Assembly: GCA_040285745.1 (NCBI GenBank)
Contig: JAUFOR010000003.1
Span: 930,001-994,000, forward strand
Direction of reading: 5' to 3'
From: Barthelona sp. PCE
Lineage: Eukaryota > Metamonada: BaSk clade
Length of the DNA: 64,000 nucleotides
Every line of letters begins with the position of its first letter. Within the stretch, counting starts at the first letter, position 1. The notes beneath the pieces were generated by a model that was not told the origin of the DNA, made no database searches, and was given only the letters and a program-made list of their open reading frames with translations. Positions 56,643 through 64,000 of this stretch are shown one piece after another. A program made the translations under genes and the position numbers.

Positions 56643-59342
56643 ATGTCTTTACGTAGCGCTTTGAAGAAGAGTTCTAACAATTTACCCCCAACAACTGTTA
56701 GTGGTATTCCTAAGAGCAGTTTGAAGGTTAATTCTGTTAACCCCTCACCCTCATCCAATATCAACCTGATTCCCAGCTCTCTCCCCGCTGAGAGATCTTC
56801 TCTTTTCGGTACTGATGGTTTATCCTATTCTCACAAGGTTCTTAACCGTATCAAGTGTGCTCAGTTCTCTGGATCCGTTGAAGAGATTGAGAGCCTCATT
56901 GTTACCAACTTAAAGTACAACCTTGGTAGAACCAATCACAGCATTGATAACTGGTCTGCTTACACTTCCACCGCTCTTGCTGTCCGTACAAAGCTCATTG
57001 ATCAGTGGAACACCACCCAACAGCATTTTGCTGACGAGGGTGTCAAGATGGTTAACTACATGTCTCTTGAGTGGCTCATTGGTCGTTCCCTGCAGAACAA
57101 CTTATTCAACTTGGGTATGACTGATAACTGCCGTAAGGCCCTTCACAATCTTGGTATGGATCTTGAAAACTTGTATGATGCTGAGCACGCCTCTTCCCTC
57201 GGTAACGGTGGTCTTGGTCGTCTCGCTGCTTGTTTCATCGATTCTCTTGCTACCATGAACCTCCCCGCCACAGGTTACGGTCTCCTGTACCGTTTCGGTA
57301 TGTTCACACAGACCATTGTTGACGGTTATCAGGTTGAGCACCCCGAGTTTTGGCTCACAAAGGGCAGCCCATGGATCATTGATAGATTCGATATTTGCTA
57401 CCCCGTTAAGTTTGGTGGTCACGTTCGTCGCGAGATGGTTGACGGTGAATGGCGTTTCGCCTGGGAAGGTGGTCAGAACGTCACTGCTGTTGCCGCTGAT
57501 CTTCTCATTTCTGGTTTCGGTACCCAGAATGTTCTCAACCTTCGTCTCTGGAACGCTCGTCCTGAGGTTGAATTCGATTTCCAAGAGTTCGGCATGGGTA
57601 ACTTCTACCACAACGTCCAGCTTCAGCAGGAAGCACACAACATCACTGCCGTCCTCTACCCCAACGATGCCACATACGAGGGTCGTCTTCTCCGTCTCAA
57701 GGCCGAGTACTTCTTCGTCAGCGCAACAATTCAGGATGTTTTGAACAAGTTCAAGCAGACCAACAAGCCTTACAGTGAGCTTCACAAGTTCCACACCGTT
57801 CAACTTAATGATACCCATCCAGCTCTCGCCATTCCCGAGCTCATCCGTATTCTCGTTGATGAGTGCGATGTTACATGGTCAGACGCCTACGACATCTGTA
57901 CCCGTGTCTTCAACTACACCAACCACACTGTTCTTCCTGAAGCACTTGAGAAGTGGTCAGTCTCTATGCTCGAGCAGCTTCTTCCCCGTCATCTCGAGAT
58001 CATCTACGAGATTAACCACCGCTTCCTTGCTGTCCTTCGCAAGAGGGGTGCCCCTATCGAGGACATCCGTGCTATGTCTATCATTGAGGAAGGCGACAGC
58101 AAGAAGGTCCGTATGGCCAACATGGCTGTTATTGTATCCAAGTACGTTAACGGTGTTGCTGCTATTCACTCTCAGATTGTGAAGGATGTCATCTTCCATG
58201 CTTTCTACAAGTACAACCCTGAGAAGTTCCAGAACAAGACCAACGGTGTCACTCCCCGTCGTTGGATCGGTCAGGCCAACCCTGATCTCACCAGCATGAT
58301 CACCCGCTGTCTCAAAACTGATAAGTGGCTCAACGACCTCGATATGCTCGAGCAACTTGAACAATTCCAGGATAAGCCCAAAATCCTTGAGCGTCTAGCC
58401 ACCATCAAGAAGTCCAACAAGCAGCGTTTTGCTGACCTTGTTGAGCGTCTCACTGGAGTTACCGTTCCCGCTCATTTCCTCTTTGACCTTCAGGCCAAGC
58501 GTATTCACGAGTACAAGCGTCAATTCCTTAACATCCTCGGCACATGCGCCCACTACCTCGCCCTTAAGAACGGTGAGATCCCTGAGGATAAGATCGTTCC
58601 TCGTTTCGTATGTATTGCTGGTAAGGCTGCTCCCGCATACCACAACGCAAAGATGATCATCAAGCTTATCCACGGTGTTGCTGATGTCGTTAACAACGAT
58701 CCAGAAATGCACGATAAGCTTCGCATCGCATTTGTTCCCAACTACAACGTTGAGATTGCTGAGCTTCTCATCCCCGCCTCTGATATTTCTGAGCAGGTTT
58801 CCCTTGCTGGAACAGAGGCTTCTGGTACCGGTAACATGAAGTTCGTCGGTAACGGTGGTTTGATTGTCGGAACTCAGGACGGTGCTAACATTGAAATCGC
58901 TGAAAGGTACCCTGGTTCTTGCTTCTTCTTCGGTCTCACAAAGGATGAGGTCGCTGATGTCCGTGCCGCTCAAGGCCGTGGTGAGCTTAAGACCGACGTC
59001 CGTCTTCAGCGTGTCTTTGACGCGTTCGAGAAGGGCATGTTCGGCAACCCTTCCGCCTATCGTGAGATTCTTGGTTCTATCCACGGTTCTTCTGATTTCT
59101 ACCTTGTTAAGGCTGATTTCGACGCCTACATGAAGTGTTGGGAGGAGATCGATTCCGTTTACCAAGATACTGATGAATGGAACAAGCGCTGTCTCTCCGG
59201 TATCGCCAACATTGGTTTCTTCTCTTCTGATCGTACTATCGGTCAGTACGCTAAGGAGATTTGGGGTATTGAGGGTACTGCTGCTCCTACCCCTATGGTC
59301 TGGCCTTCTCAGGATTGCGCTCCTATTGCTGAGGGCTTTTAA
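56643..59342 (+). CDS. Glycogen phosphorylase
   Basis: 899 residues, the usual family length. The N-terminal 65 residues are Ser/Pro-rich and specific. The catalytic body starts at NLKYNLGRTNHSIDNWSAYTST, with the SLEWLIGRSLQNNL motif, LGNGGLGRLAACF, and the pyridoxal-phosphate signature EASGTGNMKF (Lys733). It releases glucose 1-phosphate from glycogen in the cytosol. The codon use is very biased (CGT, CTC, GGT, GTT), indicating high expression and a carbohydrate-storing, fermentative cell. The bias also creates long antisense frames that are not genes. The leader is pyrimidine-rich. It lies 148 nt upstream of the flavodiiron fusion on the same strand. Confidence 0.97.
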   Translation: MSLRSALKKSSNNLPPTTVSGIPKSSLKVNSVNPSPSSNINLIPSSLPAERSSLFGTDGLSYSHKVLNRIKCAQFSGSVEEIESLIVTNLKYNLGRTNHSIDNWSAYTSTALAVRTKLIDQWNTTQQHFADEGVKMVNYMSLEWLIGRSLQNNLFNLGMTDNCRKALHNLGMDLENLYDAEHASSLGNGGLGRLAACFIDSLATMNLPATGYGLLYRFGMFTQTIVDGYQVEHPEFWLTKGSPWIIDRFDICYPVKFGGHVRREMVDGEWRFAWEGGQNVTAVAADLLISGFGTQNVLNLRLWNARPEVEFDFQEFGMGNFYHNVQLQQEAHNITAVLYPNDATYEGRLLRLKAEYFFVSATIQDVLNKFKQTNKPYSELHKFHTVQLNDTHPALAIPELIRILVDECDVTWSDAYDICTRVFNYTNHTVLPEALEKWSVSMLEQLLPRHLEIIYEINHRFLAVLRKRGAPIEDIRAMSIIEEGDSKKVRMANMAVIVSKYVNGVAAIHSQIVKDVIFHAFYKYNPEKFQNKTNGVTPRRWIGQANPDLTSMITRCLKTDKWLNDLDMLEQLEQFQDKPKILERLATIKKSNKQRFADLVERLTGVTVPAHFLFDLQAKRIHEYKRQFLNILGTCAHYLALKNGEIPEDKIVPRFVCIAGKAAPAYHNAKMIIKLIHGVADVVNNDPEMHDKLRIAFVPNYNVEIAELLIPASDISEQVSLAGTEASGTGNMKFVGNGGLIVGTQDGANIEIAERYPGSCFFFGLTKDEVADVRAAQGRGELKTDVRLQRVFDAFEKGMFGNPSAYREILGSIHGSSDFYLVKADFDAYMKCWEEIDSVYQDTDEWNKRCLSGIANIGFFSSDRTIGQYAKEIWGIEGTAAPTPMVWPSQDCAPIAEGF

Positions 59343-59490
59343 TTTGTTTTGAGTAAACATCTTGCATATCACCTTGTCTAGTGATTTTACTTACTGTAAC
59401 CAGACAAAATCCACATGCTGCAACTAGAATAATCTGTTTTTCAAATTTTCTTTCTATTCCTTTCTGCACTCGATTTGAGCTTAAGAATCA

Positions 59491-62400
59491 ATGAATCTCA
59501 GCCGAAAGAGATTGAGGTACGCAGAGGAAAGTCCCAATAGGGCACGTCTACCTAGGATTCATAGAAGGGTGATGGAGAACAGCGTTAATGACAAGAACAG
59601 CATATATTATAGACCAAGGTTGAGACAACGTCGTATGAAAAGGTTGCTTCCCACAGCTTCTCCAACACCAAGGCAGAATCAATTGGTTTTGACTTCCATT
59701 GAGCGAGAACGTGCACAAACGCATCTGGGTTTCTATCATGATCGTGACTCTAACAATTTATCCCATTCTCCTGCATCAAAAAAGAAGTTTCGCAACCCAC
59801 CCATTCCTATTAATGATTTTGCACATTTTGTAGGTATTTGGGACCCAACGATGGATATATTCGATATATCACACTCCACAACAGGCGGAATCACGATGAA
59901 TTCGTACTTTATTTCACTACCAGAGACACCAACTTCTAAACCCATTTGTATTCTTGTAGACGGTGTCAAGACGAAGTTTTTCAAGCAACATCTGTCCCAG
60001 ATCAAATCGTCTATGAACTATTTCGATCATCAAACGCTTGATTATTTCATTGTGCAACACTGTGAGGACGATCACGCAGGCGATATTGGTCAGATCATTG
60101 AGACGTTCCCCGAGTGTAAGGTGTTTTGCACGCCCGTTGCTAAGGACTTTATTAGCAACATTTCGAACAAAGAATACGGTAACATTCACACGTTCAGTAG
60201 TGACACGGAGCTGAAGCTCGACGGTCATATTGTTCACTTTTTACCAACAACAATGCTCCACTGGCCAGACACAGCGTTTACGTTCTTCCCAGAGATCGGA
60301 ATGCTCACGACTTGCGACTTTTTGGGTGCACACTTCTGCGAAAGTATATATGTGTACGAAGAGAGTGTCTTCAAGGTGCCAGGATACCGTGAAGCAATGT
60401 GGGTATACTTCGACTGCATCTTTGCCCCACTTAAGCGAGCTGTGCGAGTGGGCCTGGACAAGATAAGAACTTTTATGGACAGCGTTGAGTATTGTTGCAC
60501 GTCGCACGGTCCTCTTCTGCGACGTGAGGACTTCCAAAAGATCTTTTTTATGTACGATACATGGATCATGGAATATTTTGAGAAGAAGTCTGTAGATGTT
60601 CTCATTGTATATACTTCCGTTCACAACTACACCATGGCGATGCAGAAAACCATTGCTTTTACTCTCCAAAAGCTTGGTTTGCGTGTGGAGGCCATCCAAA
60701 TTGAAGGCCTCGAATCTCAAACTGCCGCTATCATGAAGCGGATTCACAACACTAGGTGCCTGTTGTTGGGCTCTCCAACCATTTTAAACGACGCAGTCCA
60801 TGAGATATGGGACATTGCGATATCTTTAAACAAACAAATCCACCAAGGCCTTGTTGTCGGTGCGTTTGGGTCTTACGGGTGGAGCGGAGAAGCGGTCGGT
60901 AACATCACAGAGCGGTTCAAACAGCTCGCTCTGGACTCTCCTCTGGAACCGCTTCGTGTTCATTTGAAACCTGACCAGGAGAAGTTGAAACCTGTCAGGT
61001 CGTGGGCAGGCGAACTTGGACAGTATCTCATCGATGGAACACCGCCGGTTGAACACGCCCCCGTAGTACAGGCGACAACAACCGCTTCGGGCAAGGCGGG
61101 GCTTTATAACGATGGGAAGCTGCGTCGCTGGAAGTGCCTGATATGTGGTGAGATTGTTGTTTCTGTCAATTCCCCCGAGCTGTGCGGTGTCTGTGGCGCC
61201 GAGGGCCCTGAGGTCTGGATCGAAATGGAGGATGATGACAAGCCGGAGCTTTCCGAGGAAGAAGCCTTCACCGGACATATTGTCATCATCGGTGCTGGTG
61301 CTAGTGGTGTCTCCGCGTGCAAAACAGCGCGAAAGAACAACAAGCGAGCGCGTATCACGATGATTTCAAACGAAAACGCTTTGCCATACAACCGAACAAA
61401 CCTTACGGTGGCTTTGGGTAATTCAGCCATTGCTAAGCAGCGTTCCTTCTTTATAGTGGACGATGAATGGCTCCGTGATAACTCAGTCGACATTATGCTT
61501 GGCTGCGATGTTGAGAGTGCTGATTTCAACTTGAAAAAGCTCGAAATCACTCAGTGTTACAAGCGCAACGAGTCAATGGATGCCTTTGAAAACTATGCAA
61601 TGGAGGAGATCTGTCAATCTCTAAGTGTGACATTCGACAAGCTCATTATTTCCACCGGAGCTCATGCGTTCATCCCCATGAAGGGTGCGCTCGACCACGA
61701 GAACGTAATTGGCCTGCGCACTGCTCGTGACCTGTGGAAGATCAACAGTCTGTTATCACAACCGAAAGCAGAAAGATACGAGATTGTAATTGTGGGTGCT
61801 GGTGTTTTGGCATTAGAGGCTGTGGATGCCCTTCTGAAGCGTGAAAACGTACATATTTCAATCCTCATTAGGAGTAGCTTTGTGCTCAGTGCTCAGGTCG
61901 GACGCGATAAGGATGTCAGCGAATTTTTCATTGAGGAAATGCGAAAGAGAGATGTCAACGTACTCACAAACGAATCTGTCGCCGAATTAGTTGTCCCGAA
62001 TGGATCTAATAGCGTATCGCAACTTCGGCTCAAGTCTGGAAGTGTTATTGATTGCTCTCTCCTCATGTTTTCAGTTGGAGCTCGTGCAAACGCTGGCATA
62101 GCACGCGATCTCGGGTTGGACGTTGACCGCGGTATCGTTGTCGACAGAGGTATGCGATGCTTTGTTGATGGTATTGCCACACCACTTGTTTATGCTTGTG
62201 GAGACTGTGCCCAACCGAAGGACGTTAACTACGCCATGCTGTGGTCAAATGCAATCAACCAGGGTGCCATTGCAGGTTTCAACGCTGCAGGTGGTAATAA
62301 GGAGTTGGAGAATCAGTCCTTCCCTTGTATATTGCATTGCTTTGATACTCAGATGTTCTCAGTGGGTTCTTTGCGTCAGGCGCCAACGGATATGGTCATA

Positions 62401-62577
62401 AAACAGTACACAGCTCAAAACCTGAAAAAGGTGTTGTTAAACGGAGGTGTTATTAAAGGAGGTTTCCTTATTGGTAATGTAGACAACCAAATGAAGCTAA
62501 AGGGCGCATTAGACTCCGAGGCAGGTGTTATTGAGGCAGCAGCTTGTATGATTGATGAAGAAAAGCTGGAAGAGTAG
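59491..62577 (+). CDS. Flavodiiron protein fused to rubredoxin and NAD(P)H:rubredoxin oxidoreductase
   Basis: 1028 residues. Residues 1-100 form an Arg-rich extension unlike other flavodiiron proteins. The metallo-beta-lactamase diiron core (100-365) has all ligand motifs: H190-x-E192-x-D194-H195, His257 (MLHWPD), Asp276 and His339 (SHGP). Flavodoxin domain about 365-510 (VYTSVHNYT as FMN loop). A short rubredoxin domain has Cys549, 552, 565 and 568, with only 12 residues between the pairs, as in rubrerythrin. The C-terminal reductase (590-1020) has the FAD motif GAGASG and a second dinucleotide motif GAGVLALEA. Electrons from NAD(P)H should pass through rubredoxin to reduce O2 to water (or NO). 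The basic N-terminus could be an organelle-targeting sequence. Confidence 0.95.
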   Translation: MNLSRKRLRYAEESPNRARLPRIHRRVMENSVNDKNSIYYRPRLRQRRMKRLLPTASPTPRQNQLVLTSIERERAQTHLGFYHDRDSNNLSHSPASKKKFRNPPIPINDFAHFVGIWDPTMDIFDISHSTTGGITMNSYFISLPETPTSKPICILVDGVKTKFFKQHLSQIKSSMNYFDHQTLDYFIVQHCEDDHAGDIGQIIETFPECKVFCTPVAKDFISNISNKEYGNIHTFSSDTELKLDGHIVHFLPTTMLHWPDTAFTFFPEIGMLTTCDFLGAHFCESIYVYEESVFKVPGYREAMWVYFDCIFAPLKRAVRVGLDKIRTFMDSVEYCCTSHGPLLRREDFQKIFFMYDTWIMEYFEKKSVDVLIVYTSVHNYTMAMQKTIAFTLQKLGLRVEAIQIEGLESQTAAIMKRIHNTRCLLLGSPTILNDAVHEIWDIAISLNKQIHQGLVVGAFGSYGWSGEAVGNITERFKQLALDSPLEPLRVHLKPDQEKLKPVRSWAGELGQYLIDGTPPVEHAPVVQATTTASGKAGLYNDGKLRRWKCLICGEIVVSVNSPELCGVCGAEGPEVWIEMEDDDKPELSEEEAFTGHIVIIGAGASGVSACKTARKNNKRARITMISNENALPYNRTNLTVALGNSAIAKQRSFFIVDDEWLRDNSVDIMLGCDVESADFNLKKLEITQCYKRNESMDAFENYAMEEICQSLSVTFDKLIISTGAHAFIPMKGALDHENVIGLRTARDLWKINSLLSQPKAERYEIVIVGAGVLALEAVDALLKRENVHISILIRSSFVLSAQVGRDKDVSEFFIEEMRKRDVNVLTNESVAELVVPNGSNSVSQLRLKSGSVIDCSLLMFSVGARANAGIARDLGLDVDRGIVVDRGMRCFVDGIATPLVYACGDCAQPKDVNYAMLWSNAINQGAIAGFNAAGGNKELENQSFPCILHCFDTQMFSVGSLRQAPTDMVIKQYTAQNLKKVLLNGGVIKGGFLIGNVDNQMKLKGALDSEAGVIEAAACMIDEEKLEE

Positions 62578-62711
62578 TAAATCATTTCTTATATAAAACT
62601 AAAATTAATACAAAGAAGTGCGGTTAAAGGATTCCTTCTCGCAAACGCGATATTTTAAAGATCTTCAATAATTTTCCTGAAATCTCATTTTCTTGGGTTT
62701 TTTCAAAGCGT

Positions 62712-64000
62712 ATGGATCCTGATCTAACAGGATGTGGGGTTTTGTCACATCACGTTACAGATTTACTGACAGAAGAACTTGCTAATGTAAGAAGTATAGA
62801 TTTCGATATTTTATCATTAAAAAACGCAAAATTTTTTACCATTTTGTGTCTTAATGTTGATAGTAGAGCAGTAATCAAAAGCGTTTTAACCTGGTTGTTG
62901 AATCCAACAACAGTTTTTAATTCCTGCATTATAAAGAATGCTTTGTTGTATATAAACTACAACCATGATCCAAAAAAGTCAGATTACACAGATGGATTAA
63001 CATCAGAAGATGTAGAAATGCTTTCTTATCTCAGAAGCAATTATCCTTCCAACGATATGAAACTACTAATAACATTTTTGTTGGGCGACTACACCCCCCA
63101 GATGACCATTGATATGATATGGCCATTTGATATGAACTTAGTGCCGCATTCGTTTTCTTTTTGGAGATTGGGAGATTCCGTTTTTGATCTTCCCAATAGT
63201 TGTGCTTCTATGATCAGATCTGAGCTCTTACACATTGACAAATACGAATATGAACGGTTTTATGACATATGCGAGACTCAATGTAGGCTTGTTTTTGATA
63301 TTCTGTGTGCTTACCCGCCTCTGTTTGGCTTACTTGTGGATCACATGAGTACAAGGAATCACATCATGCACTTTGTAACGTACTGTTCGCCTGGATCTCC
63401 GTTATTGTCATGTATGCAGCACATTTTTCACGACGTTTTTTGCTCGCAAGACATTGATATAGCAAATACACTTGGCTGGTTCAAATCTGAACATCTAATA
63501 TACACTGTTTTTGCTGGCAATAACGCAAATAATTTGCTGCAGACTGATGGTTTCTTACACCGTTTTACTTGTCTATTATACACATTAAAGACATGGTGCG
63601 TGTGTCCATCGCAAACGCAGAACATTGAGATTGGTTCGATGATCAATTTTATCAACAAGGGCCTTCTCATGCTTCTTTCAGTGATAGGACCCAATATAGA
63701 TACAGGCTTGCACGAAACAGCAATCATTCTCATTGAAGGAATATTGTTCATTTATGCTGCACTGAAGAAGGGTATTGGAGTTCCTTTAAAATTACAAACA
63801 CAAACTGAATTGCTTCTGCTTCGAGTGCTTTCTCTCTCAATTGTATACTGTAGTGATTCCAGTCTTAAGGATGTGTTGACTGCGTGCCTGGGCATACTCA
63901 GGTTGATTGATGTCAACCACAATGTCTTGTACGACATGATACTCCCCGGTGAGTTTTTTGTTTTCAAGCTACTGAAGAATATTCAAATCAATGATTTTGA
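62712..64000 (+). CDS. Hypothetical protein, 3' partial
   Basis: An ATG at 62712 opens a frame that remains open to the right edge (429 full codons). The protein is not recognised. It is rich in Leu, Ile, Phe and Cys with helix-like segments (LLHIDKYEYERFYDICETQ, LLLRVLSLSIVYC), no clear signal peptide, and no repeated motif by eye, which would fit a helical solenoid. The AT-rich codon use resembles that of the propeller-like and membrane genes rather than the highly expressed ones. The 134-nt gap after the flavodiiron stop is T-rich before the ATG. Confidence 0.65.
   Translation, partial: MDPDLTGCGVLSHHVTDLLTEELANVRSIDFDILSLKNAKFFTILCLNVDSRAVIKSVLTWLLNPTTVFNSCIIKNALLYINYNHDPKKSDYTDGLTSEDVEMLSYLRSNYPSNDMKLLITFLLGDYTPQMTIDMIWPFDMNLVPHSFSFWRLGDSVFDLPNSCASMIRSELLHIDKYEYERFYDICETQCRLVFDILCAYPPLFGLLVDHMSTRNHIMHFVTYCSPGSPLLSCMQHIFHDVFCSQDIDIANTLGWFKSEHLIYTVFAGNNANNLLQTDGFLHRFTCLLYTLKTWCVCPSQTQNIEIGSMINFINKGLLMLLSVIGPNIDTGLHETAIILIEGILFIYAALKKGIGVPLKLQTQTELLLLRVLSLSIVYCSDSSLKDVLTACLGILRLIDVNHNVLYDMILPGEFFVFKLLKNIQINDF

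Noticed and set aside
57102-59372. Long minus-strand open frames (238 and 325 codons) opposite glycogen phosphorylase
   Set aside because: They are antisense shadows produced by the strongly biased codon use of the phosphorylase gene and have no gene-like sequence of their own.
59736-62180. Several minus-strand frames of 90-170 codons opposite the flavodiiron fusion
   Set aside because: They lie entirely within a well-supported gene and show low-complexity translated sequence without motifs.

Overview
This window comes from a protist nuclear genome. The genes are densely packed on both strands, and most are single open frames. Three (PP2A catalytic subunit, a UBC4/5-type E2, ribosomal protein eS21) carry one short intron of 50-69 nt that starts GTATGT and has CTAACATT close to its 3' end. 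Other eukaryotic hallmarks are a tRNA-Tyr(GTA) with a 9-nt intron, ARV1, a p47/SHP1 adaptor, a TAF2-like subunit and a H2A-like histone-fold subunit. An oxygen-scavenging flavodiiron/rubredoxin/NADH-reductase fusion and a radical SAM enzyme of the AmmeMemoRadiSam type suggest an anaerobic or microaerophilic organism. A SAXO-like repeat protein suggests that it bears flagella. Together this fits a metamonad-like flagellate, but the species is not identifiable from the sequence, and TAA, TAG and TGA all act as ordinary stops.

Layout. 1-9 kb: TAF2-like protein (runs off the left edge), a seven-finger C2H2 protein, p47/SHP1, an unknown gene, spliced PP2Ac, and a membrane-anchored dual-specificity phosphatase with a gelsolin-like region. 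9-23 kb: several propeller-like proteins, a RIC1-like protein, the radical SAM enzyme, a TOM1/THH1-like 7TM protein, ARV1 and a coiled-coil protein. 23-33 kb: a 1577-bp tandem repeat array whose units carry tRNA-like 5' fragments. Its third copy is interrupted by a 6.1-kb tyrosine-recombinase retrotransposon with split direct repeats, and then continues into an intact tRNA-Tyr gene. 33-39 kb: two more propeller-family genes and two degenerate relics. 39-43 kb: a surface protein apparently split by a frame change. 43-55 kb: E2 enzyme, SAXO-like protein, small CSTF-like protein, AT-hook protein, a giant subtilisin-like surface protease, and a WD-repeat protein. 55-64 kb: eS21, histone-fold protein, glycogen phosphorylase, the flavodiiron fusion, and an unknown gene running off the right edge.

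The most notable items are the complete split-repeat retrotransposon, whose gag-like and pol frames are separated only by one in-frame TGA. Next are the tRNA-linked tandem array, a dispersed family of divergent propeller-like proteins sharing an NL-x-E-x-FP-x-L motif, and the three compact introns. One intron hides the true start of PP2A. All functional names rest on reading the protein sequences by eye; no search was run.
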